Program-made: the position numbers and the translations under genes
The notes under the pieces: model-generated
What the model saw: the letters and a program-made list of their open reading frames with translations, nothing else
What the model was told of the DNA's origin: nothing
The model's database searches: none
Part shown: piece by piece, positions 42,276-53,691 of the stretch
Numbering within the stretch: the first letter of the stretch is position 1
Layout of the letters: the number at the start of each line of letters is the position of its first letter
Assembly: GCA_037953745.1 (NCBI GenBank)
Contig: JBAKBP010012368.1
Coordinates: 1 to 64,000, forward strand
Direction of reading: 5' to 3'
Length of the DNA: 64,000 nucleotides
Source: Lithodes maja
Lineage: Eukaryota > Arthropoda > Malacostraca > Decapoda > Lithodidae

Positions 42276-43130
42276 ACAATAGGGCAAAGCACCCCCTCAA
42301 CCTATTACCCAACAGTTGGCCGTGGGATATAATCATAGGTTGAGGGGGGCTTTGTCCCCCTCACCCCCCATGATTCATTGCCATCATCATATATATTACC
42401 AGCATGGGACTAATAACAGCTGGCTGTGGGATTTCATTAAAAAAAAACGTAAATATAGACGCAAACGTAACCGAGCGTGCAACTTATGTTAACAAGGAGG
42501 ACAGTACACCTGCAAACACCATCTTTACCTTCTACAGTACTTTACTATGCTTACACCAAGCCAGGCATTGCTAGCCAAAGCAAAATACCATACTTAGGCT
42601 AGGCCTAACTTTTCAAAATAAACCTAGGTTGTAGGCCTAGGCCTAGGCTAAAAAAAAAAATATTCACAACCATTTATTATTAATTTTTTTAGGCTAGGCC
42701 TAGGGTAATTCTTTTCATAATTTGTTTTCCTGTGATACTTTCACATTTGTTGAGGAAATACCCTAATCTAACCCAAAGGAGGTGGGGAGTTGGAATAAAA
42801 ACTCATTTACGCAACAAACGAGGATTAAAATCTACTAATGGTATGATACGTGTTGTCGCAGAACATGAATTTGTACATCAATTAACCTAGACTAGGTCTA
42901 GGCTGGCATAGGCCTAGGTAGGCTACTCTTAGTTTAATTAGGGCTGTCATAAAACATTAAGGATACAAATATTATCATCCTTTGTATTAAACGCCTTAAT
43001 GGTGTTTTAAACACGTTAACATGTACCGTATATTGCGCTATTATTGCCTCAATAATGACTGTGTGTCATATAGAGCTATACAGCAGAAGAATTTGTTATG
43101 GTCGCGGGATTTTTTAACGATAATTGTGTA
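42276..43130. repeat. Dispersed repeat region, related to 33.0-33.6 kb
   Basis: Contains a G-rich palindrome pair (cctattacccaacagttggc region, 42,283-42,370), one arm of the foldback family (42,400-42,540), and gcctaggcctaggc strings. 42,740-43,130 is AT-rich with nothing recognised. Confidence 0.45.
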
Positions 43131-43322
43131 CCTTTCTCCCAGAATCAGTCTTTCCCTCTTCCTATGACTTAAATTGCTTCAAACTCCGGCCGTGTGTCCA
43201 GGCATTTTGGCTCGAACGTCCCTTGATTTTGGCCGTCACTCTTTCAACTCTTGGGGGAGGCACTCGCTACAGGCAGTTCTGCCTTTTGTCTCCCTCACTC
43301 ACATAGAAAAAAAAAAAAAAAA
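43131..43322 (+). mobile_element. Family A LINE, 3' end with poly(A)
   Basis: Last codons (PESVFPSSYDLNCFKL) and the 3' UTR of family A, with an A run at 43,307-43,322. About 190 bp, an extreme 5' truncation. Confidence 0.85.
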
Positions 43323-44005
43323 CCTATGTCCGGGTCACATTCATGTAAGGGTGGTCCCAACCACCCTTAGGGAAAGGGGCTGTCTACGACCAAAGATGGC
43401 CGCTACGATGCTTCGTGAATACCAGCGTTGAGCCGTAAGGGAACAGTAAGGGAGTTTTCGGATCGTACGACCGTTGGTGAATCTAGGCCTAGGGGTCCTA
43501 CATTATTCAGGTATAACAGGCGTCTTGTCGGAATATTTTCTGACCCTAAGGAAAAAGTATACTAACTTCCTTACAAAGGGTTCATTCCTTCTTCATTTTA
43601 ATCATATAAACGAAAATTTGCTTTTTGCTTATGGATATATTGTACTGTATATGTTAATATCGCTTTACAACGACTAAGTAGACACATTATCCAGCCTGGG
43701 GCGGGATACTCAAAGAATCTCATGGAGCTCCTATGGTGCCATATCTCCCAGATTTTACCTTAGCACCCCCATGTGCTCCATACTCAGAGCTTTTCATGTA
43801 GGCGGCCATCTTGGAAAAGATGGCCGGATTAGCTTATGGAACCTCCAGGGGGTTCCTTAAGTCCACTTAGGTGAAATCTAGACTAAATAAACTGTAAACG
43901 GAGGGGCCGATGACATGATAGTACCGTACCCATACCACCACTTGATTGGGCCTGACAAGAGCAGCAGACGACAGACTATGTGTTGACAACTTATATTCGC
44001 TAAGG
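43323..44005. other. No gene; possible MITE ends
   Basis: The block at 43,385-43,495 resembles in reverse complement the repeat end at 31,488. The rest, including an accatc/gatggcc palindromic stretch at 43,805-43,830, has no recognised identity. Confidence 0.35.
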
Positions 44006-44142
44006 TGGGAAATAAATTAGATGCGCTAAGTAGTCTACTAACCTCGAGCGCTATGTAAAAAAAGCAATCGACGTTACTCCCACGAACGCAACTTTTCCAC
44101 AGTTATATTAATATTTCGTCTAATATTAATATTAATCTTTAA

Positions 44143-45163
44143 CCCTTTCGCTGCGGGTGACGTTCTGGAATGTCCTGGCAATTTACAGCAATTTTCAGGC
44201 TTTAACCTAAAACGTGCGCATGGGGGGTATGAGACACCACACGCCTGTGCGCACGTATTTGAGCTGTTCCCATCACTAACATCTTTATTTTACCATAAAT
44301 AGCATTAATACTTATCCATATGCGCCTATTTTAGGTTGATTATAAAGGTATTAACCTGTTACAGCAATAAAACATGTGGAAACAGCGTTTGGATAGTCAA
44401 AATTGGCGATACAGGCCGGGAGTTACATCATTTATGGCTGAGGCAACCTCCCTCCCCTCCACTCCTCCCCACATCTGGAGAGATTGTCGATCGATACTCT
44501 CTCTCTCTCTTGCACTCTCTTGGTAACAGTGATGACAACGCCCTGCTTGCAACTCGCTAATGTTAGCACGAAAATAGACCACAGAATAAGGGAATAACAG
44601 GGAAAATAGGTGATAACTGAAGGAGGGGTTGGGGGGGAAAGTGGGGAAGGAGGGGATGTGGAGGAGTGATATTTGGCATGGCTCAGGGGCAAAAAAAAAA
44701 AAAAAAAAAAAAAATTGTTTGGGGTGTTTTAAATGGATTTTTTTAGGCCCAGGATCTTAAGAGTCTTCCCGCAGTCGCCCAGGGAAACTCTTAAGAGTCT
44801 TCCTGCACTTGCCGGGTTAAAAGCATGTAAAAACCGTAGAAATCGAGTGTCAGTGGGCGGGAGCGTGAGGGGCCCACCTCCGACCATCAGAGCAGCGAGC
44901 GGCTCACTGAGGTAGACTGTGTCTCACGCGGGTCTCTCACAACAGTGTTGCCGAGCGAGCGAGTGCTAACAAATAGCGGGTTTCCCGCGTGGCACCGCCG
45001 CGGGTGAACCAGGCCACCTACGAGGCCCGTTCTGGTCTCATTTTGAAGCTATTTTCGCCTAGTTTTCGGCAGAATACAGTTCATTTAATGCAGATGCTTG
45101 ATTTATCATTCAGGAGTGCTTGAATATGCCCTAAATAGGCCAAAACACCCCGCAGAGAAAGGG
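44143..45163. mobile_element. TTAA element with CCCTTTC termini, carrying another TTAA element
   Basis: Flanked by TTAA at 44,139-44,142 and 45,164-45,167. Termini CCCTTTCGCTGCGGG and, complemented, CCCTTTCTCTGCGGGG, strong short inverted repeats. About 400 bp without the inner element (44,206-44,816). Its right end (ccaaaacaccccgc) resembles that of 53,784-54,236. Confidence 0.8.
44206..44816 (+). mobile_element. TTAA element nested in another TTAA element, 611 bp
   Basis: Flanked by TTAA at 44,202-44,205 and 44,817-44,820. Start CCTAAAACGTGCGCATGG, end complement CCCGGCAAGTGCAGGAAGAC. Same family as 38,589-39,201, including the CT microsatellite and the A run at 44,692-44,714. Confidence 0.85.
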
Positions 45164-45260
45164 TTAAGAAAGGTTAGGTTAGGCTTATTATTATTATTAT
45201 TATTATTTTTTTTTTTTTTTATGCGATTTTACTATAGGGGCACACATTTGACAGTATTAT

Positions 45261-45797
45261 TCTAGATCCGGTTTCACAGCACACTCATCAAATTATATGG
45301 CTTCTATAAATTTGTCATATACTGTACCATACTTCATTGCTATATCGGTCAGTAGCGGCGCAAATGGAATTATAATTACCGGTAGGCCTACTGTAAGAGT
45401 TAATATTTACCTCCTGTTATCCACAGCCAAAGCTGAAGATTGCGGAGTAAATACCGTAGACTTCATCGACTTTTTGTTCGGCGACCGTCAATCTTTTATT
45501 ATTTTAATACCAAACCAGCGAGGGTGTGGGGGCGGTAGCCCCCACCTATAATACTAGGATAGGTTAGGTAAGGCTGCTAGGTTAGGCTAATATTACCCCA
45601 TATTTTTGTCTTTTACCCCGCAATTTCCCTGATCTTCATAGCCCTCCCCACTAGTGGGGGCCGTGTTTTTAGATTGTTGGATAATGGGTAAATACTCATT
45701 TCCGCCAGTCCTTAGTATAAAACAACCCTGTATAATAAAGAAAACTGAGAAAAACAAAAACACAAAACGCTAAATTCGCTGTGAAACCGGATCTAGA
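45261..45797. mobile_element. TIR element with TCTAGATCCGG termini, 537 bp
   Basis: TCTAGATCCGGTTTCACAGC at 45,261 is exactly complementary to the sequence ending at 45,797. The interior contains the G-rich palindrome of the dispersed CCTAA repeat (45,520-45,560). No convincing ORF; the target duplication is unclear. Confidence 0.7.
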
Positions 45798-46055
45798 ATT
45801 TTACCCATTTGACAGGAACCACCAAGGATTTAATACAGAATTGTTTTCGGTTTCCAAGCATCCAACACCAAGCTACACCCTTTTCTGGTGTACGAAACAC
45901 TAAAAAAAAACAATGGGGTCACTTAAATATTAATAATATTAGACGAAATATAAAGATAACTCGGTGGAAAAGTTGCGTTCGCGAGAGTAACGTCGATCGT
46001 TTGTTGACAGTTCTCGAGGTTAGTAGGCTACTTCGTGCATCTAACTAATTTCCCA

Positions 46056-48793
46056 ATATTGGCAGTTCAATTAAAATTTAGGCCGCGGGATATATTATGT
46101 GCTGAGGGGGGTTTGCCCACCTCACCCCCCACTAGACATATTTTGATCATCATATATAGGCTATTGCCAGCAGGGGCCAAGAAACCAACAGCGAACGTAA
46201 TTAACGTCGAGCGTCGTGTCAACAAACCGACGATCGGAAGAGGTGGTAAACTCCCAATTTTTGGCCCAAACGCGCTTCTTTATTCTCGTCGAAACCCACA
46301 TTAAAAACGTTATTAAATCGTTTCTATAGCCTAACTAGCCTAGGCCTAGTATCAGACCAGAAAAGGATAATATTCAAGAATATATAATATAATATTCTTT
46401 CGCCGCATTGTTAGACATAATTTATTAGGGAAAATAAGGACCAATAGACTCGCCATATTTTTCTCATAGTCCGCATGGAGAAATTTCGTTATCGACACTT
46501 GACAAAACCCGATTAGACCTACACCAAAAAATAACACAAAAATAATAAGCCCCGACCGTAAACAAAGCATTGCGCCCAATGAATCCTTCGACTTGACTCC
46601 TCTTCTTCTGTTTTGAAAGATGCGGTGAGTGCGATTCACCCAATAAATGGCGTGAGCGTTACTCACAAAAGCGAAATACCGGCAACCTGTTTTTGCCCCC
46701 TTACAGATCTAGAGCTACACATATATGAGGATGACAATAAATCAAGGGGGGTTGAGGGGTGGGCAACGCCCCCCCTCAACCCATCGTGTATCCAATGTCC
46801 CCCACAATTTCCCTTACCTACTGTAAAAGCGCGATTCACCCAATAAATGGAGCCATTTGACGCCGTATATTCAGATTAATGAAGAGGCTAATCAATGGGT
46901 AAGTTAATGCAAATCCTCCACTCAAACCATGAAAAACAACAATAAATACATTCCTTGAAAAAATATTAGGAAAACTTGGTAAATAGGCCTAAGGCGGCTC
47001 TAGCGGTCTTGAATGTTACCCAGAAAAGGGTGTAGGTTGTTATTGGATGCGTGGAAACCTAAATTAAATCTCTAATAGGCTAAGTACGTGGTGGTAGGCT
47101 ACCTGTCAAATGCGTGCCCCTTTAGTAAAATTCTACCTTTTTTATTTTATTTTTATTTTTTGTTAGACTAGGCTAAAGCAAAAATAGAAAAATGGGCCTA
47201 GCCTAGGCTAGGCCTATATCTTGAAAATTAGCTTTAAACTTTTTATCTCCCACAGCATTTTTGTGTAGCCTAATATATGCTAGGCTAGCCTACTGCCTAG
47301 CAGCCAATGCATAAGCTATGTAGCCTGAGTGGATTATGAAAGTTTGGATAGAAAATAACAATAATGCTGCAAGTTCATTAGCCTAGCCTAATGAAAATGG
47401 AATGAGTTGTGTTACCGGGCGTACATCGTGTAAACACGTGAGTTGATGTCAAACAGCGTTACAGCAGGGATGTAGGGGCAGGGGTGTGGGGGGCTGGGGG
47501 CGGCAGCCCCCACCCATAATACTAGGATAGGTTAGGCCTAAGTAAAGTTGTTACGTTAGGCTAATGTACTTTCAAAGGGGTATAGGCTAGGCTAGTAAAC
47601 ACTAGGATAGGCCTAGCCGGACAAACTGGATTTTAGGTCACGTATGGGATATAATGTTCTAAATGTATACTATAGCTTTGTCATAGAGTACCGTATTAGT
47701 CACCACAATATATGTCTTTACCGCTGCATATTAAATTATTTTTCCTTAGACTTTGTGGAAAATATCAAGGAAACTGGCCAACTTTTATTTAGTGATATTT
47801 TGGGGGGTTTTAGCTAGTTTTCATCATTATACAGTGGTTGTCATTAATTAGAATCTCCGGAAAAAACGTTTTCCCCATTATCCAACAATCTTAAGATACG
47901 GCCCCCGATAGAGGGGAGGGCTATGAAGTACAGGGAAATTGAGGGGTAAAAGGCGAAAATAAGGGGTAATATTGGAAGAACTCTTAATTTTAAATATTGT
48001 AAATTTTAAAAACCTTAAAATGGAAAAACCCGAGCCAAGTTTTGGCGAAAGTTGGCTCGGGTTTTTGCATTTTGCAAAAGAAAAAAAGGCAGTAATTGAA
48101 TTTCTAAAGTTGGCTCAGGGTTTCATGTTTTTTAAACCCATAAAACCCGAAATGTGCAAAACCCGAGCCAATATTTGGCGAAAGTTAACCTAACCTAACC
48201 CGTGAATTTCGTGAAAGCACACACAGGTTGGGAAAAAAGAGCTCCCGAGGCCACATAAAAATGGCTGAAAAAAAAAAACGCGCCGTCTATAGGAGAATCT
48301 TGACAACATTTTAAAGGTAGGAAGACATGTTACCGCATTTTAAATAGGTTTTACCGAAGGTTGAAACATATATTAATATGAAGTATATGTTATGTTCATT
48401 CGATGGGTGACTTCCAAATTTCCAGGAAAATTTGTGGCCGGTTTCCTTGATAAATACCGACTTTGTGGGTTAAATAAGGGTGATGGTGGCCATCTTGGAT
48501 CAGCTGAGAACTAATATTTTTAATTTTTTTACCGTAGTTTTAGTATTTTGTCATATTCTATATCGAATGAGTCATTTCGAGTGAATTCTTGATCGAGCGG
48601 ATGCACAATCGAGCGAATGCGTTCCTATTCGAGCTAATACATGTTCGACCGAACAAAACTCATGTTTTATCTACAAGTAATATTAAATTAAGGTTACTTG
48701 CCATAATGTTAAGCTATGTTTCATAATATACCGGTACTAATATAAACCAAATCATCTTGATCAAACCGATTCGTGAACACACATCACAATGTG
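46056..48793. repeat. Gene-free mosaic of dispersed repeats
   Basis: 46,400-46,700 and 46,800-46,925 match 55,036-55,110, 55,670-55,925 and 56,030-56,135. G-rich palindromes lie at 46,745-46,790 and 47,475-47,520, the latter followed by aggataggttagg. A single palindromic unit related to the 56.4-kb satellite is at 48,017-48,070 (cccgagccaagttttggcga). No coding block was recognised, only gcctaggc-rich and AT-rich sequence. Confidence 0.5.
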
Positions 48794-48808
48794 TTGTGTT
48801 GATTAGTG

Positions 48809-48960
48809 TGTTGTTGTTGTTGTTGTTGTTGTTGTTGCTGTTCCCCAAGCTGCCTGGCCGAACAGCCCCAAGGCCCCGAGCAAGGCCAAGGCCATAACCG
48901 AGCGCCCCCACAGAACCCTCCCTGCCGACCACAATAAAGCCTGGGTGACCGAAGCCCCTG
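48809..48960 (-). mobile_element. Short SINE copy with (CAA)n tail
   Basis: Matches the 3' third of the SINE at 16,049-16,561, including GGGGCTGTTCGGCCAGGCAG on the minus strand. Flanks TTGTGTTGATTAGTG (48,794-48,808) and TTGTGTTGATTACTG (48,961-48,975) form a 15-bp target duplication with one mismatch. It is 5'-truncated. Confidence 0.85.
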
Positions 48961-49039
48961 TTGTGTTGATTACTGTAGTATCGATCGGTCTCGGGTGGGG
49001 GTCTAATATACCCGGCCGAGTTCATGTCTGCCGCTTTCA

Positions 49040-49375
49040 TAAATATAACAAAAGATTCATTAGGAGAAAGAGAGGGGATATGATAGAGACTTTTAAGATA
49101 GTGTCAGGAAAGTATGATAAGGATGTGTGTGAAGGTATCTTCTTGATGCAGGAGGGAACAAGAACAAGAGGACACTCAAAGAAAATTTACAAAGAAAGAA
49201 ATAGGCTTGAGAAGGCAAAGAACTCATTTTGTGATAGAGTGGTAAATGAGTGGAACGCACTGCCCCAGTATGTAGTCGATTCCGAATCAATAAGGGAGTT
49301 TGAAAGTAATCTTGATAAAGCATGGGGAAGACAAGATTTGAAGTTTGATTATAGGCCTAAAGCAAAAATACAGAA
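49040..49375 (+). pseudogene. Family G LINE, RT C-terminal fragment
   Basis: Open reading YNKRFIRRKRGDMIETFKIV, GTRTRGHSKKIYKERNRLEK, FCDRVVNEWNALPQYVVDSE and FESNLDKAW. This RRGDMI...RTRGH...VNEWNALP pattern is the standard C-terminus of several non-LTR RT families. Nothing upstream of it is RT-like, so it is a fragment. The frame stays open to 49,523 by chance through repeat sequence. Confidence 0.7.
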
Positions 49376-49727
49376 TAGTAAAAATGTTGCGTCTGCTACC
49401 GCCGCCGCCAACACCGTGAACGACCGCAGCAGTGCAAGTATTGTACTGGTACTGAGCTGGATACACAGGCCTAGTTTGCCTTTTTCCAGAGGATCTACTG
49501 TAAGAAACTGTAAGAAATACTAACCCTGCGGGGGTCTGGGGGCGGCAGCCCCCAGGTTAGGTTAGGTTGTTAAGTTAGGATAATGACAAAATATGGTTTT
49601 AGGGGGCATGTTTTAATATTGCAAAATAATGGGTAAATATGAATTTCCAGAAGGAAAAACGGTAGCATTCAAGGAGACTACAGCAGGACTCTTCTTCTTC
49701 TTCTTCTTACCTCTGACCGGGCATAAG

Positions 49728-50052
49728 CAGGGTGTCAAACGACGCTGGTTTTTTGAGTGATAACGCAAATGAACTTTTTGTATAATAATAACAGAAACTT
49801 CCCCAACCCTTTTTTTTAAGAAACAAAAAAGGTAAATTGACATAATTTTGGTCTCAATATATTCCATCTTGATTGCTTTTTAGATTGCAGGAAATATTGT
49901 TTTAGACACCTAAATTCTTAAAAAAAGCACGGGGGAGCATGCCCCCGGACCCCCCTAGAGCTCGCGCCTTCGCCGCTCCGTCGCGCTATAATGATAACAA
50001 ATTAATAAACCATAATGATAACACAATTCATATTTTGTGGATTGACACCCTG
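49728..50052. mobile_element. hAT-like MITE, 325 bp
   Basis: Inverted termini CAGGGTGTCAA and TTGACACCCTG. Flanks GGCATAAG (49,720-49,727) and GGCATAGG (50,053-50,060) are an 8-bp duplication with one mismatch, as in hAT elements. Another copy is at 53,692-54,490. Non-coding. Confidence 0.75.
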
Positions 50053-50742
50053 GGCATAGGCTATCCTAGTGTTTACTAGCCTATGCCTATACCCATTTGA
50101 AAGGACATTAGCCTAACCTAACCTATCCTAGTATTATGGGTAGGGGCTGCCACCCCCACACCCCCGCTATTTGACATCTATGACATATTTTTGGTGTATT
50201 TTGTCTGTGAAAAGGGTATTTTTTCAATTTGTCAATAACGAAAATCCTCCATGCGGACTATAGCCTAGGCTATGGAGAAAAATATGGCAAATCTGTTGGT
50301 GCCTATTTTCCCTAATATATTGTTTCTAATAAGGCGGATGTAGCCTAGTGTACTTGAAGATTATCGGAAAAACACCTTAGGCTAAAACACACTAGGCCTA
50401 GGCCGAAATTTTTTTATTTTAATACCACAAATTTTCCGAGTGTTTTTTATAAAAGAAATTGTTCATTTGCATCAATATATAGCGTTTGTAATTAGGCCTA
50501 ATTAGAAATCTCGGGAAAACCTATTTTCCCCATTAGACCTATTGATCGATGTTGAGACACGCCCCCGATAGTGATTTGAAAAGAAATTAGCCTAACCTAA
50601 CAACCTTACCTAACCTAACCTAGTATTATGGGTGGGGCTGCTCCCCCCCCCCCACCCCGCTGGTTGAGTACTAATCCCTTGGTAAAAAAAAAAAAAAAAA
50701 GCTGTCGATTATACGAAGGTGAAAGAAAAGTCGATGAAGTCT
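50053..50742. repeat. Dispersed CCTAA/G-rich palindrome repeats
   Basis: Two copies of the repeat containing attagcctaacctaac and a ggggctgc/cccccac palindrome (50,100-50,170 and 50,585-50,665). A block at 50,701-50,742 with gtcgatgaagtctacggt matches the reverse complement of 45,455-45,475 and is the LINE target below. Confidence 0.5.
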
Positions 50743-53222
50743 ACGGTGTTTTTTTTTTTTTTTTTTTTTTTCTATGTGATTGAGGGAGGCAAAAGGCATA
50801 ATTGCCTATAGCGAGTGCCTCCCCCATAGTTGAAAGAGTGACAGGGCCAAAATCAAGGGACGTTCGAGCCAAAATGCCTGGACACACGGAGTTTGAAGCA
50901 ATTTAAGTCATAGGAAGAGGGAAAGACTGATTCTGGGAGAGAGTTCCAGAGCTCAGCTGTTGAGTAGAAGAAAGTTTGAGAGTAACGTTTCACTCTTGGG
51001 TTGGAGAGTTGCACAGAGAAGGGGTGGGATTGAGTTGCAAGACGGGTACCACGTGCCCTACGTAAAGGAGGTGGTATGCACTGGGATAGCTCTGAGGAAC
51101 ACTGATTATTATAGTAGCGATAGAATAGCGAGAGAGATGCAACATTGCGGCGGAGAGAGAGATTGCAGAGAGTTGGTGAGTGGACGGGAGTTAATGATAC
51201 GAAAGGCCTTCCTTTCAACTTTGTCTAGGAGAGCGGTGTGAGAGGAACCTCCCCACACATGTGAACAATACTCAATACAAGGGCGCACTATGCCCCTGTA
51301 CAGAGCAAGAAGCTGTGCAGGGGAAAAGAACCCCCTAAGGCGGTTGAGCACACCCAGCTTCTGGGAGGCTGCCTTAGCAAGACTGGTAATATGGTCCTTC
51401 CAAATGAGAGCAGAAGAAAAAGAGACACCAAGAATATTGAGAGAAGATGAAGGGTTGATTTTTGTATTATTGAAGAATAAGGGATAGTCCGCTGGGAGAT
51501 CCTGACGGGTAGATAGATGGAGAAATTGGGTTTTGGAAGCATTAAAGTTAACAAGGTTTTCTCTGCCCCAATTGGAAATTGTATTTAGATCAGAATTTAA
51601 GAGTTCTATGGCTTCATTACGTTTGTTGTTGAGAGATTGCTGGCTGGGGCGTTCTGAAAAACTAATGGAGTAGTGTAAGGTTGAGTCGTCTGCGTATGAA
51701 TGGATGGGAATTAAGGTACAGTTAAGGAGATCATTTATAAAAATTAGAAAGAGAATAGGAGATAGGACAGAGCCCTGAGGAACACCGGAGTTTATAGGGT
51801 GAGGAAGTGAACAATGGCCGTCCACAACCGCGGCTATGGAACGGCCGGAAAGGAAATTAGAGACAAAGGCACAGATGGAGGGATAGAAACCGAAGGAGGG
51901 TAGTTTAGAAATTAAAGATTTATGCCAGACTCTATCGAAGGCTTTCGATATGTCTAGTGCAATAGAAAAAGTCTCACCGAAGTCCCGAAAGGAGGATGAC
52001 CAAGAGTTAATAAGATATGAAAGAAGATCACCAGTAGAGCGACCCTTAAGGAAGCCATACTGGCGATCTGAGAGCAGATTATGAGAAGAGAAATGCTTAA
52101 GAAATTTGGAAGCAAGAATAGTTTCAAAAACTTTAGAAAGACAAGAGATAAGAGCAATTGGACGATAGTTGGAGGGTTGAGAGCGGTCACCCTTCTTTGG
52201 GACAGGTTGAATGTGAGCAAACTTCCAGCATGAAGGGAAGACGTTAGAGGATAGACAGAGACGAAAGAGTTTGCCTAGGCAGGGAGTCAGCACGGAAGCA
52301 CAGTTTTTGAGAACAACAGGAGGAACACCGTCCGGACCGTACGCCTTATTAGTGTTAAGCCCAGAGAGGGTAGAAAGTACATCTTTAGAAGAGATTAGGA
52401 TATTAGGCATAAGTAAGAGAGAGGAGGGCGGAGAGGGAGGAATAGCACCGGAATCATCCAAGGTGGAGTTTCTAGCAAAAGTTTGAGCGAAGAGTTTAGC
52501 TTTGTCAGAGGAAGAAGTGATGGTTGAGCCATCAGAGTGGGAAAGGGGAGGGAAAGACGAGGAAGAGAAATTGTTAGAGGGGTTTTTGGCTAGATGCCAG
52601 AAAGCTTGGGAAGAGCTAGAGTTGGATAGTTCAGTGCATTTATTATTGATGAAAGAGTGTTTGGCAAGTCGAAGAACAGATTTGGCTTGATTCCGGGCAG
52701 AAACATATGAAGAATGAGAGTCTTGAGTTTTAAGGCGTCGGTACCGTTTGAATGCTTCCTCCTTATTGCGGACAGCAGTAGAACAGGCGTGAGTAAACCA
52801 AGATTTTTTAGCATTAGTCTGAGAGAAAGAGAATGGAATGTATGCTTCCATGCCCGATAGGATTACCTCGGTAATGCGTTCAGCACTCTCCGAGGGTCCT
52901 CGGCCATGGAAGCAGAAATCATTCCATGGGAAATCAAAGAAGTACTGCCGAAGAGCCTCCCAGTCGGCAGCGCCAAAGTGCCACAAGCGCCGCCGGCTAG
53001 GAGGATCGGGTGGCTGTACTGGAGAGATAGGACAGGTGACAGAGATAAGTTTATGGTCGGAGGAGCCCAAAGGAGAGAAAAGATCGACAGTATAAGAAGA
53101 AGGGTTAGAAGTTAGAAACAGGTCAAGAATGTTGGGCCGATCTCCGATGCGATCCGGGATACGGGTGGGTTGCTGAACTAACTGCTCTAGGTCATTTAGG
53201 ATAGAAAAGACGTAGGCTTGTT
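50743..53222 (-). mobile_element. Family A LINE, best copy (2.5 kb)
   Basis: It starts with a poly(A) tail seen as T (50,743-50,770). Comparing the flanks with the uninterrupted relative at 45,425-45,480 (reverse complement) places the 5' end at about 53,222, before gcaatcttcagctttg. The element is 5'-truncated within the endonuclease. Its site at about 52,045 shows the empty CCCTTAAGG target used by TTAA elements in the other two copies. Confidence 0.85.
50853..53222 (-). pseudogene. Family A LINE ORF: endonuclease end, reverse transcriptase, C-terminus
   Basis: The frame to 51,109 is open for about 700 codons. It has the endonuclease end (NILDLFLTSNPSSYT, SSDHKLISV), a linker (KKSWFTHACSTAVRNKEEAF), and RT blocks KAYGPDGVPPVVLKN, SNYRPIALISCLSKVFETIL, DRQYGFLKGRSTGDLLSYLI, ALDISKAFDRVWHKSLISKL, NSGVPQGSVLSPILFLIFIN and catalytic HSYADDST. 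A GA-repeat slip near 51,150 moves the last 100 or so codons (NVASLSLFYRYYNNQCSSEL, AELWNSLPESVFPSSYDL) to the frame at 50,853-51,218. Apart from the missing N-terminus and this shift it is intact, so the copy is fairly young. Confidence 0.85.
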
Positions 53223-53691
53223 CACTGCAATCTTCAGCTTTGATTGTACATTGATAACGGGAAAGTACCGTATTGACAACCTTGTTGCGAAAATTAAATT
53301 TTAGTACCATAGGCCTAGGCCTACTTTTATATTAGGTTTTTCCGAGGGTTTAACACATTTTCATATGATCTTTAGAGCTATCGATAACTGGAAGTACCGT
53401 ATTGACAACCTTGTTACGAAAAAGACATTTTAGTACCATACTTTTTTATTACGTAAGTTTTGCCGAGGGTTAAAACAAATTTTCTTACTTTCTTTAGAGC
53501 ATATAGGCCTAGATTCAATATTTATCTTCAAATAGGCCTATATCAACAAAATTTGTGGTATTAAAATAACATTGAACCCCTAGGCCTAATCAATTTAGAA
53601 ACTGATGAGAAAAAGGATTATAATACAAAAAACACATAGCCTACGTGACCTAAAATCCAATTTGGGATGGATGTAGAGTTCGGGCGTTAAT
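53223..53691. repeat. Short duplicated segment and gcctaggc-rich sequence
   Basis: A block with agtaccgtattgacaacctt occurs at 53,273 and again at 53,390, a local duplication of about 60 bp offset by about 120 bp. No gene. Confidence 0.5.

Larger units (their letters stand above)
44006..46055. mobile_element. Long inverted-repeat element, 2.05 kb, with nested insertions
   Basis: The left arm (44,006-44,138: gtctactaacctcgag, cgcaacttttccac, tatttcgtctaatatta) is complementary to the right arm (about 45,920-46,055). The interior contains the TTAA elements at 44,143-45,163 and a TIR element at 45,261-45,797. No transposase. Arms of about 130 bp and a composite interior suggest a non-autonomous transposon. 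Confidence 0.6.

Noticed and set aside
45297..45551. 85-residue plus-strand frame as a membrane protein gene
   Set aside because: It crosses a TIR element and a G-rich palindrome, has no family motif and no repeat-independent support.
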